In this document: piece after piece, positions 41,348-53,100 of the stretch
Position numbering within the stretch: position 1 is the first letter of the stretch
Layout of the letters: every line of letters begins with the position of its first letter
NCBI RefSeq assembly: GCF_029867415.1
Contig: NW_026705004.1
Location: 101,001 to 165,000 of the forward strand
DNA length: 64,000 nt
DNA from: Vicia villosa
Taxonomy: Eukaryota > Streptophyta > Magnoliopsida > Fabales > Fabaceae
Direction of reading: 5' to 3'
Translations under genes and position numbers: made by a program
The notes under the pieces: generated by a model
Databases searched by the model: none
What the model was told of the DNA's origin: nothing
What the model saw: only the letters and a program-made list of their open reading frames with translations

Positions 41348-44300
41348 ATGCCTTCAACAAAGTATGAGATTGAAAAGTTCACCGGAGTGAATGATTTCGG
41401 TCTGTGGCGCTTGAAGATGAAAGCCCTACTGGTTCAGCAGGGTTGTTTGGAAGCGTTGAAGGGAGAGGTAGCCATGAATGCAGAATTGACGGCAGTGGAG
41501 AAGAAGAATATGATTGAGAAAGCACACAGCGCAATTTTGTTGAGCCTTGGTGATAAGGTTCTCCGGCAGGTATCAAAGGAGACGACGACATCAGGGTTAT
41601 GGGTGAAACTTGAAAGTTTGTATATGACCAAATTGCTGGTAAATCGACTCTACCTGAAGCAAGCTTTGTATTCATTCAAGATGATTGAAGACAAAGTATT
41701 GGCTGAGCAGTTGGATATGTTCAACAAACTAATTCTTGATCTTGAAAATATTGATGTGAAGATCGATGATGAAGATCAAGCGCTGTTACTATTATGTTCT
41801 TTGCCTCAATCACATGCTCACTTCAAAGAAACTCTCTTGTATGGAAGGGAGTCCCTGACGTTTGAAGAAGTTCAATCAGCCTTGTACTCTAAGGACTTGA
41901 ATGAACAAAAGGAGCATAAACCTTCGACTGTTGGCGAAGGTTTGGCCGTTAAAGGAAAACTCTTACGAAAGGATGGTAAGTTCGACAAGAAGAAAGGCAA
42001 AAGCCAGTCGAAGTCTTACAGTGGCGAAAAATCTGGCATTCGATGCTACCATTGTAAGAAGGAGGGTCACACAAGAAAGGTATGCTCTGAACGCCTGAAA
42101 TATCATGGAGGTAAGGATAATGGCAACGCTGCCATTGTTCAAGATGATTTCGAATCATCTGATGTTCTTGTGGTTTCATGCAGTGACTCTAAGAAGGAGT
42201 GGATTATGGATTCAGGTTGCACTTGGCACATGACTCCAAACAAAGACTTGTTCGAGGAATTATGTGATCAAGATGGTGGATCAGTATTGCTGGGAAACAA
42301 CAAGGCTTGCAAGATTGCAGGTGTTGGATTTGTGAGATTCAAGCTCCATGATGAGTCAATAAGGTTGTTGACTGAAGTCAGGTATGTTCCTGATTTGAAG
42401 AGAAATCTGCTTTCTCTTGGTGAATTCGACAAGAAAGGATATGTTTTCCAAGGAGAGAAAAGTATCCTAAGAGTCATGAAGGGTTTGAATGAAGTCTTGA
42501 GAGGCGTGAAGAAACAAGGCTTGTATACCCTTGAGGCTGAAGTTGTAAGTGGTTCGACAAATGTTGCATCCACGAAACCTTTGTCGAAAACAGAAGTCTG
42601 GCACATGAGATTGGGCCATGTCAGTGAAAGGGGTCTGGTTGAATTAGGGAAACAAAATCTGCTTGTTGGAGACAAAGTCGAAAAGATGAAGTTTTGTGAA
42701 CCCTGTGTACTTGGAAAATCTTGCAAAGTGAAGTTCAACAAAGGCAAACAAAGAACACATGGATCCCTTGACTACATCCATGCTGATCTTTAGGGGCCTG
42801 CAAGGTGTCCATCACATTCAGGAGCAAGGTATTTTCTATCCATAGTAGATGATTATTCCAGAAAATTATGGGTATTCATCCAGAAGACTAAGGATGAAAC
42901 TTTTGAGTATTTCAAAAGTTGGAAGACTCTGGTTGAAAATCAGACTGGCAGAAAGGTCAAGAGGTTGAGAACCGACAATGGCCTTGAATTTTGCAATGAG
43001 GCATTCGACAGTTTTTGTGCTGCCTCTGGTATTGCAAGGCATAAAACTACTGCAGGTACTCCACAACAAAATGGTTTGGCTGAAAGGTTTAATCGAACTA
43101 TTTTGGAGAGAGTCAGAAGTATGTTGACTAGTGCTGGGTTAAAGAAGGTGTTCTGGGCTGAGGCTGTTTCGACAACAACATATCTAATAAACAGATGTCC
43201 TTCGACAGCCTTAGATATGAAGACACCTGAAGAAGTTTGGTCGGGACATCCACCAGATCTCGACAAACTGAGAGTATTTGGCTGCGTAGCCTATGCTCAC
43301 ATTAGGCAAGACAAGGTCGAACCTAGAGCTCTGAAATTCATGTTCATGGGATACCCTGAAGGAGTCAAAGCTTATAGGCTATGGTGCCTAGAGCCAGGTC
43401 ACAGGAGGTGTATCACCAGTCAAGATGTAGTTTTCAATGAAGCTGAAATGGCTTTTAAGAAAACTGATGATGTTTGTCGAAGTACAGAAACATCTGACAA
43501 AGAGCTGGAACAGGTAGAGATTCCTGTTGAGGTGGAGCATGTTGATGCTGAATTGCATATCCCTGATGAAGTCGTAGAAGAAGCAGAAGATGCTGAGGAG
43601 GATGAGGAAACTGTCAATGACTACCTATTGTCGAGAGATAGGTCGAGAAGAGTCATCAAGGCACCTCAGAGACTTGGATGATGAGATGAAATCTCTTCAT
43701 GATAATCACACTTGGGAACTGATCAAGAAACCTGCTGAGGCAAGGTTAGTCAGCTGTAAATGGATTTTCAAAGTTAAGGAAGGAATTGAAGGAGTGACGT
43801 CGAAAAGATACAAGGCAAGGTTAGTTGCAAGGGGTTTCACTCAGAAAGAAGGTGTCGACTTTAATGATGTGTTCTCTCCTGTTGTGAAGCATAGGTCCAT
43901 TCGAATGTTGCTTGCCATGGTGGCACAGTTCGACCTTGAACTAGAACAGATGGATGTGAAGACTGCGTTCTTGTATGGTGATTTAGATGAAACGATCCTG
44001 ATGAGGCAACCTGAAGGGTATGTCGAAAAGGGAAAGGAAGATTATGTGTGCAAGCTAAAAAGATCTTTATATGGGCTGAAACAATCTTCTCGACAGTGGA
44101 ATAGGAGATTCGACAAGTTCATGGCACACATAAGTTTCACTAGAAGTCAGTTCGACCATTGTGTTTACTTCAGATATCGACCTGGTAATTCATTTGTTAT
44201 TTTGTTGCTTTATGTGGATGATATTCTCATAGCAAGCAACAGTGTCGAAGATGTGATGAGGGTGAAGGCTGAACTCAATAAGGAGTTCGATATGAAGGAT

Positions 44301-45194
44301 CTGGGAGCTGCTTCCAGGATTCTTGGAATTGACATTCGAAGAGATAGAAAGAAGTCGAAGTTATGCCTATCTCAAGAGGCATATCTACGGAAGATTCTTG
44401 AAAAGTTTGGTATGTCGAATTCGAAGCCAGTTGTGACTCCAACAAACCCTCAATTCAAGCTGAGTATTGATCAGTGTCCCAGTACTGATGTCGAAAGAGC
44501 CTATATGAATAGCATCCCATATGCTAATATAGTTGGTTCTTTGATGTATGCTATGGTCTGTACTAGACCCGACATAGCATATGCAGTAAGTCTTGTAAGC
44601 AGGTACATGGCGAATCCTGGAAAGGCTCACTGGCAAGCATTGAAGTGGATTTTAAGGTACATAAATGGGTCTCTGAAAAGAGTCCTAATTTATGGTGGAG
44701 CCTTGGGTGAAGATGGTAAAGCAGCAATTGGAGGATATGTCGACTCTGATTATGCAGGTTGTATGGATTCCAGAAAATCTATTTCTGGATATGTTTTCAC
44801 TATGTTTGGCACAGCAATTAGTTGGAAAGCAACACTTCAGAAGGTTGTTGCTCTATCAACCACTGAAGCGGAGTATATTGCATTAACTGAAGCTGTGAAA
44901 GAAGCATTGTGGCTTGAAGGTTTTGTGAAGGAGCTGAAACTTCAAGGTCGAGGTATCACTGTTAAATGTGATAGTCAAAGTGCAATACACCTGTCGAAGA
45001 ATTCAGCCTATCATGAGCGAACTAAGCACATTGATGTGAGGCTGCATTTCGTCAGAGGAGTAATCGAGCGTGGAGAAGTCCAAGTGCTGAAGGTTTCGAC
45101 GGAAGACAATGCTGCTGATATGATCACCAAGACATTGCTGAGTTGCAAGTTTTTTCACTGTATCCAGTTGCTAAAGCTGCATGAGGAAAGCTAG
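41348..45194 (+). pseudogene. gag-pol of the Tork-like copia element
   Basis: ATG 41348 opens a single gag-pol frame: gag (YEIEKFTGVNDFGLWRLKMK), a CCHC knuckle (CYHCKKEGHTRKVC, about 42042-42083), aspartic protease (WIMDSGCTWHMT), gag-pre-integrase (VWHMRLGHVSERGL), integrase (IHADL, VDDYSRKLWVF, RTDNGLEFC, GTPQQNGLAERFNRT), RT (MDVKTAFLYGDLDE, RSLYGLKQSSRQW, LLYVDDILIAS) and RNase H (DSDYAGCMDSRKSISGYVF, STTEAEYIALTEA). Two lesions: TAG at 42791 where TGG is expected at the HADLWG motif, and a deletion of probably 100 bp or more at about 43678 that joins APQRLG to DDEMKSLHDNHTW and shifts the frame. The rest is intact, so the copy moved recently and died since, or was moved in trans. Confidence 0.9.
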
Positions 45195-45237
45195 TTTGTT
45201 CCCTTGATGTTGTAGAGTTAGATCCAAGGTGGAGATT

Positions 45238-45677
45238 TGTGAGATATTGGATCGAACTCTAGTATGGCCGAAGGGTAGCTTCTTGGTTCGACAGGGTTAA
45301 GCATGAAGTCGAAGGTTGTTCACATGCTTGTGTCGAAGATGCTATGGTTGTTAGCATGTTAAATTAGGTTTTAGTGGTTAAACCCTAATTTGTTAAGTTA
45401 GCTTGTTTATTAAGTTGGCTTGTGTAATGGGCCTTGTGGAAAAAGCCCATTAGTTAGTATGTTAGGTTTTATTATAAATAGCATACTAGTCTCTCATCAT
45501 TGTTAAGCTGCAAATCCTAATTTAGGGTGAGAGAGGTTATTTGTTATTCTTGTAAACTTGTAATCTTGTTTTAAGAGAAAGTGAAAGAATAGCAGTTATA
45601 ACCAATATTTGTGTTCTTCTTCTTCCTTGTTCTTTACTCTTCGCTAACATTATACTTTGTTCTTGGCATCCAATTCA
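45238..45677 (+). repeat. 3' LTR of the Tork-like copia element
   Basis: 440 bp, starting right after the purine-rich tract and ending at CA 45677. See the element entry. Confidence 0.92.
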
Positions 45678-45951
45678 CTTTGGTTGGTTAGGAATGGTGC
45701 TTGTTTTCGTGAGGAGGATTGGAATTTTGATTATTTGGTTTGGAACATCAAAATTTTGGTGTGTAGGTGGTCCTTTTGTGGAGAGATTACTCGTTTCAAT
45801 TATCCTTATTACGATTTTGTCAAAGAGCCATTGCGTTTCTTATCGTAATGATAATTGGTTTGTAATTTCTTTTGTCGGGCTTTTGCTTTGTCCTCTTGTA
45901 AATAGGTTGGAGAACCTTTAGTTTTCCTTTATATGTGTTTAAAAAAAAAAG

Positions 45952-46635
45952 ATTTTTACCATATAGTAGTATAATATAGAGGTTTGACTTTTGAATTAAA
46001 TTCATTATTTCATTAATTTTTTTCATGCAAATATTGAATACAATATTTCAATAATTCTCTATTTCTGTATTCATCATTATGTCAATTCTATTTTTATTAT
46101 AACGACTCACTGCCTTTATGAAAAAAACATTAAAGCTAAGCATACTATAATAGGCCCTCATAGTCTTGGCTATATATACTTCACTCATTCAAATATATCA
46201 TCATCACTTATACATTTGTGGCAAAGCTAAGCATATAATTTACTGGTAAGTTTTCAATTATCTCTGTTTTTAAATTACTTTATTATTTTTTGTATTAAAA
46301 CAATATGTAACGTTAGGATTTTTCGTCAAACACTATATGATTGAGAATATTAATTTCTTTTCTCATTTTTATTTTTTGTAATAACACAATTGTTGGTAAT
46401 GTTTATTGAGATTTGATAAAACTAAAAGAGATAGTGATTGAATCCGTCAATAACGTTTTAGGATCTATATTGCAAAACACATATTGAGTTTCAATATTTT
46501 GTTTCAGTATTTGTTGGGTAAAAGAGAATATATCAATTCATAATATAAATTTATATAATATTTTACAAACCTTATTTATTAAATAATTGATCATGTAACG
46601 TATCCGCATTGCATAATATTGTATCGTTTAGTTCA
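45952..46635. other. AT-rich spacer with a candidate promoter
   Basis: Apart from the TATA-like box and leader at 46170-46245, I see no gene here. Confidence 0.35.
46170..46245 (+). promoter_or_regulatory. Candidate TATA box and leader exon
   Basis: TATATATAC at about 46170-46178 is followed, at the usual distance, by a CA-rich leader (ATATCATCATCACTTATAC) and a strong donor (TTTACTG/GTAAGTTT) at 46245. It could be the first exon of the SUVH-like gene at 47104, but a LINE fragment now lies between them. Confidence 0.35.
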
Positions 46636-46975
46636 TTATTTTTTTTAAATTCATAATGGAATTAAAGGGAGCAAAAGGGATGTTCCGCCCTGATACAAGA
46701 AGGAAAGCTTCTACCTCTCAAAACAAAGAAGAGGGAGAATATTCCAATAATAAAAACTACAAAGATTTACTCTCTTATATGAGGCACATAACCACCTCCA
46801 TGAGTATAGAATAATCTCCGACATGCATTCGGTAAAGCTAAAATCTTCCTCTTTAAAAATCACCGCATTACGCTTTAACCAAATAATCCTAACCGTAGCA
46901 AGCCAAACAGTACCCACAATCATACACTTATCTAAGCAAGGAATCTTCCCGAAATTATTAAGGCTAATTATTCTA
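46636..46975 (-). mobile_element. LINE 3' fragment
   Basis: On the minus strand it encodes the end of an L1-type ORF2 (TVWLATVRIIWLKRNAVIFKE, YSWRWLCASYKR) followed by a 3' UTR and a short A tail (ATTTAAAAAAAATAAT at about 46645). It is a heavily 5'-truncated copy, inserted inside the putative first intron of the SUVH-like gene. Confidence 0.65.
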
Positions 46976-47103
46976 TAGTAATTTTTTCAATGTTTGAAAC
47001 AATTTTTAGTTGATATTTTAGAATTATTTGATTGTTTTATATTATTTATTAATACGTTTTCATTTTGTTATATCTTATTTTATTTGTGTTTGACGAACTT
47101 GAT

Positions 47104-49753
47104 ATGAGGGGCATTTTGTCTCTGAGACAAACATTTAGACTTTTCAATCTTCATAATCTTGCTAAGGTGCGTGATATAATATATTTTAATATTTTACATG
47201 ATTTATGATAATTCTTTTATTTTTTCATAATTATAATAATCTTACATTAGACTACTTTATTTTTTTATTGGTTATTTATTTTCTTGATTTTTTATATTAT
47301 GAAAATAAAATTCATTTACACTTTTTTTTTATAAATTTAAAAGTTATATGTTTATAATAACCAAGTAAAACGGTACGAAATACTTATATTTTATAAGAGA
47401 AAATAAAAAAAATGTTAATCGATTACTGATGCAATTTTCTTATTAGAGAAATTAATTACGATTATGCTATATTATTTTTATATCCTTTCATTAATGCTTG
47501 TAAATCAAATCTAGTGTTCCATATTTTAATTTAATTTTTTTTATTGTTGAGTATTAATTAAAATTTTTTAAATCAAAGTTGAGTTTACTTATGGATTTAA
47601 CACTTAAATATTGTTTCTATTACATTTTAGTTCTAATAATGTGACCCATTAATTTTACAGGAAGAGACTAGTAACAAAAAGGCCAATGCCTGGCTTGTAA
47701 GGGATAGCAAGGTTATCATCTTGATGACTTAATTTGATATTGGTTATGAGTTTGACACTTATTTGCACTATTGTTGCACTAATGTTTTTCATGCAACACA
47801 AAATAGGAAATACTTGAGCTTCATTTTATTTGTTTTGAGTTGGGATTTATGAGGCTATGAATATATGGATCTTATTTGCTTATAATTTATTATAGAAAGA
47901 ATTTATTCAATTAATTTTCATTGTATTGTAGATTGTTGAAAATGGCATTGGTAATGAACTTGTTATGGGACTCACAACATCAAAATATCTGATCAATAAG
48001 CTTCAGACACTTGCTAAAGTGGGAATAGATAAGGTTATAAAATTTTATTTATTTAATTTAATTTTTATTTTACTAAAACTAAAATTTAATGATATGAAAT
48101 TAAAGAGAGGAAAAGATCTTCTTTAGTATATAATTTTTAAGAGAGATTGAGTATAAATTTCATCAATAAAAACAAGAGAGAAATATGTAAGTGAGTTTAT
48201 TTTATATACAGGTGCTTATATAAAACTGTTTGCACATTTTTTTACTATTATATGTTATTTCTAGTCATTAGTGATATATTTTTGTTCCATTTATAAAGTG
48301 AAATTTTAAGATTTTATATTACTCCAGGTCCATTTTATGAAAGGTCAAGTCGCTAGAGCTATTTCTTCTTCGCCAAGGTAGTTATCGACAAATTTCTTTT
48401 TAAATATAATGTTATTAAACTCTGATGATACATCATACTTATAACTAAATTATAAAAATGTTATTTGTTTAGTTTGGTATGCAACGACATTAGTGATGGA
48501 CAAGAAGCTATTTGCATAATTGCAACCAATGAATTTGATGATCCTCCCATTGCACCTACTGGTAAGTTCAATATGTGTAGTGATGTTTCATTTTCTTTTT
48601 CCAATATATAGTCACTTTTTTAAAGTGAAATGTTGTGCTATCACTCCATTTTTTTAATATAAAAAGTATATGACATTGATGGTGTTTTTACAATTTTAGG
48701 TTTTACATATATTATGTCAAATAAAGTTTCAAAACATGTCAAGATTCCACCAAGGACTCATGGATGTCATTGCCAAGGAAGTTGTAGAAATATTAATATA
48801 TGTTCATGTACTAATTTTCTTAATGGCTCTAAGTTTCCTTACACAAACGATAATAGGTAACATTTTTCGTTTCATTTTTCTTTCTTTCTTATATATGATA
48901 CTAGAAGTGTTTGATATTTAATATTCTTAAAATTAATAACTAACTTTTAATTATTTAATGTTTTTAGATTAATAGAGCCTCGAGACATCGTAGTGGAATG
49001 TGGGCCGCAGTGTGGATGCGGGCCTAACTGTGGAAATCAAATTTCCCAAAAGGGTTTGAATTATAGACTTGAGGTCATTTAACATTTTAAACAAACTTTT
49101 AAATTTTATTATCATTGTTGTCTATAAATATGTTAATTAACTAAAATACTAATCTTTTATACAGGTTTATCGTACAGTCAAAAAAGGATGGGCTGTTAGA
49201 ACATGGGACTTTATACCTTCTGGTGCACCAGTAATAGAATATATTGGTGTACTAAGTAGAGACGATAAATTAGATAATTCAATTATCAATGACTACATAT
49301 TTGATATTGATTGCTTGCACACAATCAATGGATTGGATGGAAGAATCACTTATGTTTTACAAAAAATTTAGTAAATTTTACACAAATTTTAAAAAATAAA
49401 ATAAAATAAAAAACCCGCCACAAAGTTAGTGAATCATAAGAAATTTATATTATCATTGTTCATGTTATCTTTTATATTTCTATAATAAATTCAATTTAAA
49501 TCTTTAATTATATTTAAATTTGTATTTTGGACATGTGCCTCTTATATTGTCGACAACTTGTTTCGTAGGAAAATTTAATAAGAAAATGTTAATTTTTTTT
49601 ATTTAACAGGAACTGACTTATGACTATGGATATAGACTTGATAGTGTGGTTGATTCAAATGGAAAAATCAAACAGCTGCAATGTCATTGTGGTGCAAAGA
49701 AATGTCGTAAGCGTACTAGTATGGTAAAAATCATAAAAATTTCATCAAATTAA
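47104..49753 (+). pseudogene. KRYPTONITE/SUVH4-like H3K9 methyltransferase, incomplete
   Basis: Nine phase-compatible exons: 47104-47166, 47661-47711, 47932-48033, 48328-48377, 48473-48561, 48700-48856, 48968-49073, 49165-49371 and 49610-49753. Exon 1 reads LRQTFRLFN, like the conserved helix before the SRA domain; the SRA domain itself is not seen. Exons 4-7 give the SUVH4 hinge (VHFMKG, CNDISDGQEAI) and pre-SET cysteines (GCHCQGSCRN, ICSC, ECGPQCGCGPNCGNQ). Exon 8 gives the N-SET (RTVKKGWAVRTWDFIPSGAP, YIFDIDCL). The last exon gives the C-SET and post-SET (ELTYDYGYRLDSV, QCHCGAKKCRKR). Between them the exon with the NHSC/SAM-binding core is missing, and exon 8 runs into TAG 49369. SUVH4 writes H3K9 methylation that silences transposons. 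Without the core SET and SRA no enzyme activity is expected. Everything else is open, so it could be a recent pseudogene or an expressed fragment. Confidence 0.8.
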
Positions 49754-50145
49754 TATGTATTAAACATTTAAGGTATTTTCTATAGAGAAATATATTGCAA
49801 AATTGTAATCAATATGACAATAAAATGTAATTTTATGTTCTACAATTTTTCTTAAAGAGATATAATGATCGACAATATTGCCTTTTATAATCACTTAAAT
49901 ATATTTAGAATCAATGCAACAATACAAAAAGCAAACACTTTACCAATGCTAATCTCCCTCAAAATATATCTTTCTGGTTACAATAGAGTTAACGAAAAGA
50001 ATCCTACATATTTAGTTATTGCATTTAAAAATAAAACCATATTTTGAAACAATTAAACGACACCAAACAACACCCAACTAAATTAAATAGTTATTTTTTT
50101 CTTCTTTTCCCCAAACCAAAAAAAAAGGGTCAATATGTAATTTTT
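49754..50145. other. Spacer between SUVH-like gene and LINE
   Basis: AT-rich, no gene recognised. The frame at 49865-50047 shows no family features. ATGTAATTTTT at 50135-50145 is the left copy of the LINE target duplication. Confidence 0.35.
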
Positions 50146-53100
50146 TTTTTTTTTTTTGGAGAATAGATATTTTTTTTATTCCACAAAACAATGAAAGTAC
50201 AGTCGATCCAACAGGATCCAGACAGTTCACGCAACAATCAAAGTACCAAAACCAACAACAACAAAATTAAAGCTTCTAGTCCCTACGCAGCAACTCTACA
50301 TGGCCCTGGAGTTTCTTATATCCTCTACCCCGAATATAAACAATATGTTGAATTTGGTCCAGGATAGCAGCTTGATCCATAGGTGTGTTGTTAAACACAA
50401 TGTCATTTCGTGCTCTCCATATAGCATATGTTGTCTCAGCTAGTATCATTTTCAACAGCAATCTTCTCCACCCTTTTTTTGACAATTCCTTGATCAACCA
50501 AACTCTCTCAACATTCCAATTCTGTACAGTATGTTGGTAGCCGATCCATTGCAGCATCCTATGCCAAATTGTAGATGAAGCTTTGCACTGGAAGAATAGG
50601 TGGTCTATCGATTCCATAGCGGGGCAAGACACGCAAGTGGACTCTGTGCTGATCCCAAATCTTTGCAATCTATCTTTTGTAGGAAGTCTTCCCATGAACA
50701 ATAGCCATAAGTGGAATTTAGCTCTAGGTCTTGCTGCATTGTTAAAGAAAACAGTCTGCCATTCAACTTTTTGTTTATCTCCTCGTAATCTATGGTATTG
50801 TTTGGAAACTACAAATTTATCATCCTGCAGAATACTGTGCCAATCAGGGATATGTAAACAGAGTTCTCTACTCTTCATAATCCTCCTCAGAATCCAAGAA
50901 CAATCTTGAGGTGGATTCCAATCTTGGATGTCCCTGCCTTTGACATAATATGCATCTAGCCATTTAATCCAAAGTTTATCCTTTTTCCCTTGAATGTTCC
51001 ACAAGAGCTTTAGCATAGTAGCCTGGTTCCATTCCATCAATGAGGTAATATTCATCCCACCAGCATTTTTTGGATTGCAGACAATATCCCAAGCTATGGG
51101 AGCTTTTCTGCTATTGCTGCTCTTTCCACTCCATAGGTACATTCTGCAAATACTCTCTACCTGTTTGATTATTTTCTTTGGGAGGGGGAAAACTTGCATC
51201 CAATAGGCAGCCACAGAGAAAAGTACACTTTTAACCAGTTGGCCTCTCCCTGCAGCACTCAACAAATGGGCAGTCCAATGTTGAATCCTAGCAGTGATCT
51301 TATCCACTAGAGGTTGACATTGATTGATGCTAAGTCTTCTACTAGATAATGGCACACCAAGGTACTTAAAAGGCAAAGTACCTTCCTCAAATCCAGTGAT
51401 AGTCAGTATAGTATCTTTCTCCCTTTCATTGGTTCCACCAAAATACACCTTGCATTTGTTGGGATTTGCCTTCAGCCCCGTGGCCTGGGAGAAGTTACTA
51501 AAAACCTGCATTAACAGTTGAATGGAACTTGGGTCAGCTCTAGCAAACAGAAGTAAATCATCTGCAAAGCAGATGTTTGTGATTTTCAGTCTAGCACATT
51601 TTGGATGAAAATGGAATTTTGGATTGTCATTCAGCTTTGCAAGGCATCTGTGTAAGTAATCCATAACAAGGACAAAAAGGAGAGGGGAGATAGGATCTCC
51701 TTGTCTAATCCCTCTCTTTGCTTGAAGTCTTTTACTAATCTGACCATTGATAGTATACTGGTAGCTGACAGTTGTGAGGCATAGCATAATCCAGTCTACA
51801 AAATCTGTTGGAAATCTCAACTCTTGCATAATGTGTTTTAATGCAATCCACTCCACAGTGTCATACGCCTTCTGCACATCCATTTGAATCGTGCATCTAG
51901 GAGATAGGTGTTTTCTATTATATCCTCTAATTAGCTCATGAGCAATCAAAATATTGTCTTGGATATTTCTGCCAGGGACAAATGCAGATTGGCTTTCATC
52001 CACAATATCACCAATAACCATCCTTAGTCTATTAGTGAGGACCTTTGATATAATTTTATATAGGGTAGAGCAACAAGCAATAGGTCTCAAGTCTTTCACA
52101 GTCTTGGCATCCTTAGTTTTTGGAATCAAAGTGACCAAGGAGCAGTTGGCTTCCATATAGATTCTCTTGTGGCAGAAGAATTCCTGGACTGCCCTAACAA
52201 CATCATCCTTGACAATTTGCCAGCTCTGCATAAAGAAACTAGCATTAAAGCCATCTATACCAGGTGCTTTATAATCACCTATGCCATTTAAAGCTTGCCA
52301 AATTTCCTTTTCAGTGACAGGACTAATCAGAAGATTAGCTTTCTCAGTACTCAGGACAGGGCCTCTCCTTATAGCTTCAATATCCACATGTCTCATAATG
52401 GGTGTATTGGTCCCAACCAGGGCCTCATAGAATTGGAGAATCTCAACTTCCATGTCTTTGAATTCTGTCAGCATAGTTCCAGTTTTACTTTCCAATCTCC
52501 TCATATTTGTCTGTTTATTCTTTTCTTTCAAGTTGGCATAAAAATATTTGTTATTTCCATCCCCCAGTTGAATCCAGTCGATTTTAGCTTTTTGCATTAG
52601 AATCTTCTCATCAGTTTCAATCTTTAGAAACAGTTCATCTGTGCTGGCCTTCACATCTTTAATAAGCTCAGTATTGAAAGGATCCTTTGCCAAACTTAAT
52701 TGTGCCTGTTGTAGTTTCTCTCTACTATCCTGAATGTTTTGGCTTCTTTTAAATATCTTCTTGTTGAGATTTCCTAAAGGACCATGTAGACTCAGAAGTT
52801 TATGCCAAACCACATACATAGCCCCCCCTTTAATCTTTCTATTCCAATTATTCTTCACCAGCTCCATAAACTCGGGGTCTGCCCCTGTACAATTCAGGAA
52901 TTTAAACCTATGTCTGATCCTGTGTATTATCCCTGTCTCCTGCAAAGTAAGCCTCAGAGAATTGTGATCAGAGATGTGAGCTTGAAGAATCTCCAAGTCA
53001 CTATCTGGATATTTTAGGAACCAAGCAGAGTTACAAAGAGCCCGATCAATTCTTGAATAGATCACACCTGTTGTGTGTCTATTTGACCAAGTATAATTTC

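Larger units (their letters stand above)
40878..45677 (+). mobile_element. Complete Ty1/copia element (Tork/Tnt1-like)
   Basis: A 4,800 bp element with two 440 bp LTRs (40878-41317 and 45238-45677), both starting TGTGAGATATTGG and ending AATTCA. I count 8 substitutions between them (98.2% identity), so the insertion is fairly recent. It is flanked by ATTTG (40873-40877) and CTTTG (45678-45682), a 5 bp duplication with one change; the LINE frame shows ATTTG was the original. A purine-rich tract (CCAAGGTGGAGATTTG) precedes the 3' LTR. The sequence after the 5' LTR (TTGGTGCGGTGAGCG) is not the usual methionine-tRNA complement. Confidence 0.93.
40368..45951 (+). mobile_element. 5'-truncated L1-type LINE, split by a copia element
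   Basis: 40368-40877 and 45678-45951 are two parts of one LINE 3' end. They encode the C-terminal zf-RVT region of ORF2 (SEVPFKIKAFGWRLLANRLP, TKNLLVHRGI) and, after the copia element, WLVRNGACFREEDWNFDYLV and CRWSFCGEI, then a 3' UTR and an A10 tail at about 45941-45950. The two halves rejoin in frame across the copia insertion (CCATTTG / GTTGGTTAGG). The frame is broken in several places between 40650 and 40870. It is the same family as the LINE at 53765. Confidence 0.75.
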
